Of a stretch of DNA of 64,000 nt, positions 57,471-64,000 are shown one piece after another; the first letter of the stretch is position 1; every line of letters begins with the position of its first letter. The stretch comes from Acinetobacter seifertii. Lineage in GTDB: Bacteria > Pseudomonadota > Gammaproteobacteria > Pseudomonadales > Moraxellaceae. Below the pieces are notes generated by a model. The model had not been told where the DNA came from and did no database searches. It saw nothing but the letters and a program-made list of their open reading frames with translations. The DNA lies in the NCBI RefSeq assembly GCF_000368065.1, contig NZ_KB851199.1, positions 159,083-223,082 of the forward strand, given 5' to 3'. The position numbers and the translations under genes are program-made.

Positions 57471-57490
57471 TTTAGAGTATTTACTCTAAA
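57471..57490. promoter_or_regulatory. Perfect 9-2-9 palindrome, probable TetR operator
   Basis: TTTAGAGTA, two T bases, then TACTCTAAA form a perfect inverted repeat between the TetR gene and calB. A TTGACT box at 57464-57469 directly precedes it on the calB side, so a bound repressor would block that promoter. Confidence 0.75.
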
Positions 57491-57523
57491 AACTAAGTAT
57501 ATCAGTATATTTGGTAAGTACCG

Positions 57524-58972
57524 ATGAACAGTCAAACAAAAACAAATCCAGAGACTCAGGTTCCTTATGATGTTAAGCATTTACATGATTTGCTTGAGCA
57601 GCAAAAGATTGCCTACTTACGTCATCCGGTACCCACTGCTAAAGAACGTATTGATCGTTTAGCTCGTCTTAAAAGAGTTTTGGTAAAATATCAAGATCAG
57701 ATTGCCGAAGCAATTAACCTTGATTATGGTAATCGTGCCATTATGGAAACCAAAATTGGTGAATTGCTTACTTGTCTTGAACAAATCAAGTATTACAGTA
57801 AGCACTTAACCGGTTGGATGAAACCATCAAAACGCCATATCAGTGTATTACATCAGCCAGCAAAAGGTTGGGTACAATATCAACCAATGGGTATTATTGG
57901 CATTATTACACCTTGGAACTACCCATTACTTTTATCAGTTGGGCCACTTATTTGTGCTCTTGCAGCTGGTAACCATGCCATGATCAAAATTTCGAGTGCT
58001 TCTCCAAACTTTGGACAAGTTCTTGAAAGTGCATTAGCGGAAGCATTCCCACAAGAGTTGGTCGCTGTTGTAAATGGTGGCGGTATAATTTCCGATGCGT
58101 TTAGCCATTTAGCTTTCGATAAAATGATTTTCACAGGCTCGACTTCGGTTGGTAAAACTGTCATGGCAGCCGCAGCTCAAAACCTTGTGCCAGTTATTCT
58201 TGAGTTGGGTGGTAAATCCCCTGCTCTGGTACATGCTTCTGTAGATATGAAAGATGTCGCACAGCGTATTGCTGTGGGTAAACTATGGAATGCAGGCCAA
58301 ACTTGCGTTGCGCCAGACCATATTTTCTTGCCACGCGGGAAAACAGCCGAGTTTATCGAGAATTTTAAATTGATTGTGGCTGGAATGTATCCTCATTTCC
58401 GCAACAACCAAGACTACACTTCTATTATTAATGATAAACAGTACAACCGGATTCAAGGTTATCTTGAAAATGCCCGTGATCAGGGTGCTCGTATTGTTGA
58501 AATCAATCCGCAAAATGAAATTTTAGATGATGTCCGCAAAATTCCACCAACTTTAGTGACTGGTGTAACAACTGCAATGGATATTATGCAAAATGAAATT
58601 TTTGGTCCTGTTCTACCAATTTTAGAATATGACCAAATAGAAGAGGTCATTGAGTTCATTAATAGTCGTCCACGTCCTTTAGCAATGTATTATTTTGACT
58701 ATGATCAGGCACGCGCCGATTATATCTCTCAGCATACTCATTCAGGACATTTCGGAATTAACATGGTCATTACCCATGTTGCTCAAGATGACTTGCCATT
58801 TGGCGGAATTGGGGCATCAGGTATGGGCAAATATCACGGACCAGAAGGCTTTTTCGGGCTTTCACATGAACGTTCAGTGATGTCAAATCCAAAACTTTAT
58901 AGCCTGAAATACATTCTTCCACCGTTCAATAAACCAATTCATCGCTTCATTTCGAAAACCTTGTTGCGTTAA
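57524..58972 (+). CDS. calB: Coniferyl-aldehyde-dehydrogenase-like aldehyde dehydrogenase
   Basis: This 482-residue member of the ALDH superfamily, of the class annotated as coniferyl aldehyde dehydrogenase, oxidises aldehydes to acids with NAD(P)+. The cofactor region MGIIGIITPWNYPLLLSVGP, the glycine motif TGSTSVGKTVM, the Glu in LELGGKSPALV and the catalytic Cys in NAGQTCVAPDHI are present. The C-terminus ends in a basic, partly hydrophobic tail, as in fatty-aldehyde types, so long-chain aldehydes are an alternative substrate. A divergent TetR gene and operator control it. Confidence 0.85.
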   Translation: MNSQTKTNPETQVPYDVKHLHDLLEQQKIAYLRHPVPTAKERIDRLARLKRVLVKYQDQIAEAINLDYGNRAIMETKIGELLTCLEQIKYYSKHLTGWMKPSKRHISVLHQPAKGWVQYQPMGIIGIITPWNYPLLLSVGPLICALAAGNHAMIKISSASPNFGQVLESALAEAFPQELVAVVNGGGIISDAFSHLAFDKMIFTGSTSVGKTVMAAAAQNLVPVILELGGKSPALVHASVDMKDVAQRIAVGKLWNAGQTCVAPDHIFLPRGKTAEFIENFKLIVAGMYPHFRNNQDYTSIINDKQYNRIQGYLENARDQGARIVEINPQNEILDDVRKIPPTLVTGVTTAMDIMQNEIFGPVLPILEYDQIEEVIEFINSRPRPLAMYYFDYDQARADYISQHTHSGHFGINMVITHVAQDDLPFGGIGASGMGKYHGPEGFFGLSHERSVMSNPKLYSLKYILPPFNKPIHRFISKTLLR

Positions 58973-58980
58973 CTGATCAA

Positions 58981-59017
58981 GGCATGATCTGTTACACTAG
59001 ATCATGCCTCGTTTTTA
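58981..59017 (+). terminator. Intrinsic terminator of calB
   Basis: GGCATGATCT and AGATCATGCC form a 10-bp stem with an 8-base loop, followed by TCGTTTTT. Confidence 0.9.
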
Positions 59018-59139
59018 CCAATTTCGCTTGTCTTTTAATCGTATTTTTGGTATAAAACGCCCCTTGAATGAATTCATCCGTTTACATTTAGTATGACTGG
59101 CCACAGATTTGCTGTTGGCTAAATCAATGGAGTTACACC

Positions 59140-59376
59140 ATGTCTAAGGTTTGCCAAGTTACCGGCAAGCGTCCAGTCGTTGGTAACAACGTCTCACACG
59201 CCAACAACAAAACCAAGCGCCGGTTCGAGCCGAACCTGCACCACCACCGTTTCTGGTTAGAAAGCGAAAAACGTTTTGTACGTCTTCGTTTAACCACTAA
59301 AGGTATGCGTATTATTGACAAATTGGGTATCGAAAAGGTTGTTGCAGACCTTCGTGCTCAAGGTCAAAAGATCTAA
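59140..59376 (+). CDS. rpmB: 50S ribosomal protein L28
   Basis: The 78-residue basic protein matches L28, with [37 protein letters not shown] and [12 protein letters not shown]. The zinc-type cysteine pairs found in some L28 proteins are absent. rpmG follows after 12 bp, the standard pair. Confidence 0.98.
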
Positions 59377-59388
59377 GGAGTCTGAGCA

Positions 59389-59544
59389 ATGCGTGATAAG
59401 ATTCGTCTCGTTTCTTCAGCTGGTACAGGTTATTTCTATACCACGACTAAAAACAAACGTACTATGCCGGAAAAAATGGAAATCAAAAAATTTGATCCAA
59501 AAATCCGTCAACACGTGATTTTCAAAGAAGCTAAAATCAAATAA
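59389..59544 (+). CDS. rpmG: 50S ribosomal protein L33
   Basis: The 51-residue protein begins [20 protein letters not shown] and contains [17 protein letters not shown], matching L33 of the zinc-free type. AAGGAG lies 10 bases ahead of the ATG, which overlaps no other gene. It is co-transcribed with rpmB and ends in a strong terminator. Confidence 0.97.
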
Positions 59545-59555
59545 TTTTAGCGTCG

Positions 59556-59589
59556 AAAAAAACGACTTCTTAAAGAAGTCGTTTTTTTT
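59556..59589 (+). terminator. Intrinsic terminator of rpmB-rpmG
   Basis: AACGACTTCTT and AAGAAGTCGTT form an 11-bp stem with a short loop and eight T residues. Confidence 0.95.
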
Positions 59590-59690
59590 GCATTTTTTTT
59601 ATACCCACCTTTTTGTTAAACTTTCTACATATTCCGCCTTGGCATTTTTTATGCTTGTCTTTAGCCTAACTCACGTAAAAGGAGTTTTTA

Positions 59691-61400
59691 GTGCCGCATG
59701 ACGTAGATTTAATTATTTTACTTGCTGTTGGTTTCGGCGTTGCCCTCTTTTTTGGCTATATTGCCGCCCGACTACGACTTCCCCCTCTTATCGGCTATTT
59801 AATTGCCGGAATTATTATTAGTCCCAACACTCCCGGTATAGAAGCAGACATTCATCTAGCGAACCAACTTGCAGAACTCGGGGTCATGTTCCTCATGTTT
59901 GGCGTTGGGATGCATTTTTCATTAAATGATCTTTTACAAGTTCGTCGTATTGCCTTACCAGGTGCAATTTTACAGATAGCCGTTGCTACCTTACTTGGTG
60001 TTGGCGTTTCAATGCTATGGGGCTGGAGCTTTGGCTCTGCACTGGTTTTTGGCTTAAGCTTATCGTGTGCGAGTACCGTTGTATTATTAAAAGCTTTAGG
60101 AGACCGTGGTCTTTTAGACTCTGTAAACGGCAAAATTGCGGTAGGTTGGCTGTTAGTTGAAGATTTGGTAATGGTACTTGTTTTAGTACTTCTTCCAGCT
60201 ACAGCGGTTTTACTTGGTGGAAAAGCACCAGCAGGCGCAGAAGGAAATATCTGGCTAACACTGGGAATCACTCTATTAAAAGTGATTGGCTTTATTGCGT
60301 TTATGCTTATTGTGGGTAAGCGTGTTGTTCCTATCATTATGCAGTTTGTTGCGCGCTTAGGTTCAAGAGAGCTATTTACGCTGACTGTCGTAGCAGCTGC
60401 TGTTTCGATCGCTTATGGCTCTTATGCCATCTTTGGGGTTTCAATGGCCTTAGGAGCCTTCTTTGCAGGTATGGTGGTAAAAGAATCAGACTTTAGCCAC
60501 CGTGCAGAAGAAGAAACCCTTCCTCTACGTGAAATTTTCTCGATTTTATTCTTCGTTTCGGTAGGAATGTTGTTTGACCCACATATCCTTATCGAGCGTC
60601 CACTGCATATTTTGGCAGTTATCGCGATTATTATGGTGGGTAAAACTCTTGCTGCAATGGCCTTGGTTTTATTTTTCCGCTATCCAATCAATACTGCTTT
60701 GACCGTCGGGGCCAGCCTTGCACAAATTGGTGAGTTTTCATTTATTTTGGCAACACTTGGTGTGTCTTTAGGTCTATTAACGCTAGAAGCTCAAAACCTG
60801 ATTTTAGCAGGCGCTTTGTTCTCTATTACACTTAACTCTTTTGTTTTCTCGGCAGTTGAACCTGTACAACGTTGGATTCGTGAACGCTCTCATTTAGCAC
60901 GACTTCTTGAGCGCAGTGGTGACCCACTCGCAATGTTGCCAGATGAAGTTGATCAAGCTTATCTACGCGATCAAGTGGTGATTGTAGGATATGGTGGTGT
61001 TGGACGACGTATTACTGAAAATTTGATTAATCAGAATATTAAAGTCGTGATTGCAGAAGAAAATCGTGAAATTGTAGAAAAGCTACGTCAAGCAAATATT
61101 GCTGCCGTGAGTGGTGTCGCAACTGAACCTGGAGTTTTAATTCAGGCGCATATCATGCATGCACGACTATTGGTGATTTCCCCTATGGATATTTTAGATA
61201 TTCACCGAATTGTAGATATTGCCAAACAATTAAACCCTCAAATTCAGGTTTTAATTTGTGCAGAAAGTAAAGAAGAAGCAGCAGTTATTCGAGATGAAAA
61301 TATTGGCGAAGTATTCTATGCAAAAGAAGAAATGGCAAAGAATATGAGTCATCATATTTTAAATCAAATCGAACTGGCGCATCAGTCAACACATCATTAA
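59691..61400 (+). CDS. ybaL: CPA2-family K+/H+ antiporter with TrkA-N domain (YbaL/KefB type)
   Basis: This 569-residue inner-membrane cation:proton antiporter has twelve or so membrane spans (1 to about 385) with LMFGVGMHFSLNDL, the conserved GWLLVEDLVMVLVLVLLPA and GAFFAGMVVKESDFSHRA. A cytoplasmic NAD-binding TrkA-N domain from about residue 420 has VVIVGYGGVGRRITENL. The pattern is closest to E. coli YbaL, though KefB/KefC are related. The start is GTG with AAAGGAG upstream. No separate ancillary subunit gene is adjacent. Confidence 0.9.
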   Translation: MPHDVDLIILLAVGFGVALFFGYIAARLRLPPLIGYLIAGIIISPNTPGIEADIHLANQLAELGVMFLMFGVGMHFSLNDLLQVRRIALPGAILQIAVATLLGVGVSMLWGWSFGSALVFGLSLSCASTVVLLKALGDRGLLDSVNGKIAVGWLLVEDLVMVLVLVLLPATAVLLGGKAPAGAEGNIWLTLGITLLKVIGFIAFMLIVGKRVVPIIMQFVARLGSRELFTLTVVAAAVSIAYGSYAIFGVSMALGAFFAGMVVKESDFSHRAEEETLPLREIFSILFFVSVGMLFDPHILIERPLHILAVIAIIMVGKTLAAMALVLFFRYPINTALTVGASLAQIGEFSFILATLGVSLGLLTLEAQNLILAGALFSITLNSFVFSAVEPVQRWIRERSHLARLLERSGDPLAMLPDEVDQAYLRDQVVIVGYGGVGRRITENLINQNIKVVIAEENREIVEKLRQANIAAVSGVATEPGVLIQAHIMHARLLVISPMDILDIHRIVDIAKQLNPQIQVLICAESKEEAAVIRDENIGEVFYAKEEMAKNMSHHILNQIELAHQSTHH

Positions 61401-61407
61401 CTTATAC

Positions 61408-61438
61408 AAAAAAGCGTACTCTAGAGTACGCTTTTTTT
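61408..61438. terminator. Bidirectional terminator after ybaL
   Basis: AAAAAAGCGTACTCT and AGAGTACGCTTTTTT form a nearly perfect palindrome touching the convergent stop codons. Confidence 0.92.
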
Positions 61439-61715
61439 AACTTAGAAATTTAGGCTGCTCATCTACAACCTCAGCCTGCCATTCATTGACCTGCTTTTCG
61501 AGCAGTCCAAATAAAGCAGCCTGAATCATATGCTGTGCAACTACAGGCGTTTGCTCGCCTAAAATCTCTTTTAGTTCATCACTAAACTGAATTTTAACCA
61601 AGGGCTCTTTTTCAGAACCAGCATTACGCAAGGCAAGCTCACCACCTTCGAGTTGGACTAACTCCAACACTGCTTCTTGATTGCCAAATAACTCTTTCAA
61701 TTGCTGTATAGACAT
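61437..61715 (-). CDS. Conserved hypothetical protein, 92 residues
   Basis: A small acidic protein, beginning MSIQQLKELFGNQEAVLELV and ending in a Glu/Val-rich tail, without a motif I recognise. I chose the ATG at 61715 because GGAGGA lies 8 bases upstream. The frame extends 17 codons further back to 61766 without a site. It is predicted cytoplasmic and mostly helical. The neighbour at 61828-62331 reads the same way but 112 bp separate them. Confidence 0.65.
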   Translation of the reverse strand: MSIQQLKELFGNQEAVLELVQLEGGELALRNAGSEKEPLVKIQFSDELKEILGEQTPVVAQHMIQAALFGLLEKQVNEWQAEVVDEQPKFLS

Positions 61716-61827
61716 ATACTTCCTCCATGTTTCAACATGGTGGCAAAGCACCCTTGCACTTTGCATCTCTCGTCTTATTTATATAGGCGCACTAGGATTA
61801 AATTTCAAGCGCTTAAACAGTTTAATT

Positions 61828-62331
61828 TTAGAACTCGACCATTTCGTTACGAAAACCATCAATTAAATGACTTAATTCTCTATGCCATTCACGCAAGATT
61901 TTCACATCGGGCAACCATGACTGAGGTCCCTGAGTCACTTTAATGATCAAATTAGAAGATGTTTCTTCTTCTGGCGTTGGTTCAGTTGGTTCTGGTGCGT
62001 ACTGACACATACGGTAAGCGCGCTTTAACTCTGCAACAAAGCCATCTTTGGCTAATTGCTGCAAAACAGAAACCTCAGGAGAAACCTGACCTTTTGCAGC
62101 CATGAGTTCTTCAATCGATTTTAATGTCGGCTGTGAGTCATTTAAACGGTAGTAACGTACGAGTTCTTGCAGAAAAGCCAGCATTGCACCATGCAAGTGA
62201 AAGACAGCTGTTTCACGATAAGCTTGTACCTGCTGTACATGATCAGTTTGCTCTGCTTGTTGACACGCTAAGCGCGCAAAATAGAGTTTTTGATTGGTAC
62301 GATCGGCATGATAACGAGCAACACGTGACAT
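61828..62331 (-). CDS. Conserved hypothetical protein (DUF6586-like)
   Basis: This 167-residue, mostly helical protein begins MSRVARYHADRTNQKLYFAR and contains LHGAMLAFLQELVRYYRL. The pattern resembles a gammaproteobacterial family annotated DUF6586, of unknown role. There is no signal peptide or membrane span. The late acidic-Pro linker (EPTEPTPEEE) separates two helical parts. The name of the family is from memory and should be treated as tentative. Confidence 0.6.
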   Translation of the reverse strand: MSRVARYHADRTNQKLYFARLACQQAEQTDHVQQVQAYRETAVFHLHGAMLAFLQELVRYYRLNDSQPTLKSIEELMAAKGQVSPEVSVLQQLAKDGFVAELKRAYRMCQYAPEPTEPTPEEETSSNLIIKVTQGPQSWLPDVKILREWHRELSHLIDGFRNEMVEF

Positions 62332-62451
62332 AACTAAACTTTCCTGTTCTAAAGATTGCCATCAATATGACTATTCTTAGCTTAACGACTCCATTGATAA
62401 AATCAACGTTATTTATGGAAAATCCAAAGCAAGTTGATAAATTTTTCGTTA

Positions 62452-62616
62452 TTACTCATCACCATCATTGATTAAAAAATTCAGATTCTCAACAATTAAT
62501 AGATCTTTAAGAGGCTACTCTGTAGGCACCCATGAACGGACTTCCAGTGTCTTTACACCTTGGGCTATACGGGTTCCATTGGGAGCAACCACAGAAAGAG
62601 CTAAAAATTGTTGCAT
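62452..62616 (-). pseudogene. Decayed, truncated ASCH-like gene
   Basis: From the ATG at 62616 the frame reads MQQFLALSVVAPNGTRIAQG and on through KTLEVRSWVPTE to a TAG at 62515-62517. It then continues in the same frame as PLKDLLIVENLNFLINDGDE to a TAA at 62452-62454. The joined product looks like the first half of an ASCH-domain protein (the K-T-x-E-x-R pattern), so the TAG is probably a TTG-to-TAG change. The C-terminal half is absent. It lies 7 bp behind the RRM gene and was probably coupled to it. Confidence 0.55.
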
Positions 62617-62623
62617 AAAAGCA

Positions 62624-62863
62624 TTACTCTTCAGCGGCTTTAACGCGAATTCCGTAACCTTTTACTTTAAGTGTATTTAAGCCTTTAATGGCTTTGATTG
62701 CTTCACGTGGATTCGGCATTTCGACAAAGCCAAAACCTTTTGATTTACCTGTCTCTTTATCGGTTACAACGACGCAAGACTCAACTTTACCATAAGCCTT
62801 AAACAGCTCTAAAACTTCAGCTTCAGTCACTAAACGATCTAAATTACGAACTAATATTTTCAT
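62624..62863 (-). CDS. RNA-binding protein with one RRM
   Basis: This 79-residue protein consists of a single RNA recognition motif: RNP2 is ILVRNL at the N-terminus and RNP1 is KGFGFVEM at about 40-47. Such short RRM proteins bind single-stranded RNA, and those of bacteria are often cold-induced. I chose the ATG at 62863, which begins the RRM directly and has AAGG upstream. The frame extends 12 codons further. A decayed ASCH-like gene follows it closely. Confidence 0.88.
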   Translation of the reverse strand: MKILVRNLDRLVTEAEVLELFKAYGKVESCVVVTDKETGKSKGFGFVEMPNPREAIKAIKGLNTLKVKGYGIRVKAAEE

Positions 62864-62936
62864 TTTCCAACCTTCATTGGCCTTCAAAATAAAGGCCAAT
62901 ATACATTTGAGTATTCACAGTGTCTTATACAGTAGT

Positions 62937-64000
62937 TTAGTCGAGATCGATACCAAAACCTAAGTTTACTGTTCGTGAAGTGTTCCATTGTTTTTTGGCA
63001 AATGGCTGTGGAACTTGACGATGAATTTTTGCCTGAACTAAATGCGCGGGTAGATCATTTAGGAAATAACTTTCGATTTTACGACCTTGTTCATCATACG
63101 TGTCTTGTGACCATGTATTCAGGTTTTGCTTCGTCAAAATCAATTCATTTTCCGCACGTGTTAATGCAACGTATAACACACGGCGTTCTTCTTCGACATC
63201 ATCAAAATCCCCCTGTGCGCGTGCATATGGAAACTGATTTGGCGAAACATGCGGTACATAACATACCTTTTGCTCTGCACCTTTAGCCGAATGAATTGTA
63301 ATTAAAGTCACTAAATCATCATCACCCGCTTTTTCAATTTCAGAAACTGAAATCGGCTCAAGCACATATTCTTCAAGAAATTCACCCAGCGATGCATGCT
63401 TACGCGCAAGTTGTTTAACCAAATCAAAATCTTTAGCGCGACGTGACCAGTCTTTCGTTTTATAGTTTTGCTCTAACTGTTCACTTAGGGCATCGAGTGC
63501 CAAACCAATACTTGCTTCAACATGCTGCTGTAACACATCAAGCTGTTTCAAAATTAAAATAGCCTGTAAAGGGACTTTTCCATGACACTCCAAACGCTGA
63601 CAACGCTCTTCAACCTCACTAATGCCCATTAACTCTTGTGCTAACTTACTGGCACCAACATCACCAATACCATCCCATAAGGTTAAAAAGCGCATCCAAG
63701 CCAAGTCATCCTGCGGGTTACTCACAATACGCAATAGACTGAGTACATCCTTTACATGTGCGGATTCCAGTAACTTTACGCCACCAATAAAACGATAAGG
63801 AATTTCAGCAGCAATAAATGCCCCTTCCAAATAGCGAGCACTGTAGCCAGAACGAACTAAGACCATATGGTCGTACCAATTTGCGCCCTGCTGATGTCGC
63901 TCTATTAAGTCTTGTGCGATCCAATTAGCTTCTTCAAATTCATTACCAAATAAGTGGAGCTGTGGCTTTTGCCCTTTGCCACGATATGCCTGTAGCTGTT
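62937..64000 (-). CDS. UvrD/Rep-family DNA helicase, N-terminal part beyond window
   Basis: This is the C-terminal 354 residues of a superfamily-1 helicase. The frame stays open to the right edge (LFGNEFEEANWIAQDLIERH ahead of MVLVRSGYSARYLE). Motif IV lies in VLVRSGYSARYLEGAF, motif V in VTLITIHSAKGAEQKVCYV and motif VI in EEERRVLYVALTRAENEL. The Walker motifs are outside the window. The short C-terminus and lack of a nuclease domain fit a Rep/UvrD-like ATP-dependent 3'-5' helicase rather than RecB. An internal ATG at 63866 is not the real start. Confidence 0.9.
   Translation of the reverse strand, partial: QLQAYRGKGQKPQLHLFGNEFEEANWIAQDLIERHQQGANWYDHMVLVRSGYSARYLEGAFIAAEIPYRFIGGVKLLESAHVKDVLSLLRIVSNPQDDLAWMRFLTLWDGIGDVGASKLAQELMGISEVEERCQRLECHGKVPLQAILILKQLDVLQQHVEASIGLALDALSEQLEQNYKTKDWSRRAKDFDLVKQLARKHASLGEFLEEYVLEPISVSEIEKAGDDDLVTLITIHSAKGAEQKVCYVPHVSPNQFPYARAQGDFDDVEEERRVLYVALTRAENELILTKQNLNTWSQDTYDEQGRKIESYFLNDLPAHLVQAKIHRQVPQPFAKKQWNTSRTVNLGFGIDLD

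Overview
The window is a piece of chromosome from an Acinetobacter species, most likely of the baumannii/calcoaceticus complex. The basis is the overall low G+C, recognisable Moraxellaceae versions of core proteins (RodZ, PilF, MetX, PiuA/PiuC, CalB), a complete gluconate/Entner-Doudoroff cluster, and an IS256-family insertion sequence. It is mainly core genome: about 64 protein genes or gene remnants, no rRNA or tRNA, no CRISPR array and no prophage seen.

Layout. 1-4.9 kb (minus strand): ispG (cut by the edge), rodZ, pilF, rlmN, ndk, iscX and a PAP2 phosphatase. 4.9-7.6 kb: a group-4 type glycosyltransferase gene split by a 1318-bp IS256-family element with clear inverted repeats and an 8-bp target duplication. 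7.6-15.2 kb: tail-specific protease prc, nagZ, a carboxyl-methyltransferase-like gene, an alpha/beta hydrolase fused to a PilZ-like domain, and proA. 15.2-25.8 kb: carbon metabolism. edd, eda, gntT, gntK and a GapN-like dehydrogenase turn gluconate into pyruvate and 3-phosphoglycerate, and the divergent ackA-pta handle acetyl-CoA/acetate. 26-30.3 kb: class I fumarase, then an odd interval with three small exported DUF2059-like proteins and a DUF2846 lipoprotein. It carries a second, broken copy of the fumarase 3' end and of the lipoprotein 3' end. 30.4-34 kb: clpX, clpP and tig. 34-37.5 kb: piuA-piuC iron uptake behind two Fur-box-like sites. 37.5-42.8 kb: leuA with a leucine-rich leader peptide and hairpin, then metX-metW-Sel1 gene, and rdgB. 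43-47.8 kb: an AEC transporter, tatABC and the Tat-exported phosphatase gene phoX; tatA and phoX both sit behind four tandem 11-bp PhoB-box units. 47.8-53.5 kb: an NRDE protein, lgt, two small membrane proteins, thyA, folA, a DUF4105 protein and msrA. 53.5-55.4 kb: tonB-exbB-exbD. 55.7-64 kb: purU, a TetR regulator with a perfect palindrome in front of calB, rpmB-rpmG, ybaL, small conserved genes, a decayed ASCH-like gene, an RRM protein and the end of a UvrD/Rep helicase.

How the parts connect. TonB-ExbB-ExbD energises outer-membrane receptors such as PiuA. Lgt would lipidate PilF, PhoX and the DUF2846 lipoprotein. TatABC would export the folded PhoX. The strongest points for a second look are: (1) the matching PhoB arrays that tie tatABC to its substrate gene phoX; (2) the leuA leader-peptide attenuator; (3) the fumarase-to-lipoprotein interval, which reads as two alleles of one locus joined in tandem; (4) the perfect 9-2-9 palindrome between the TetR gene and calB; and (5) the hydrolase-PilZ fusion. 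I saw no clearly new multi-gene system such as a defence island or secondary-metabolite cluster.
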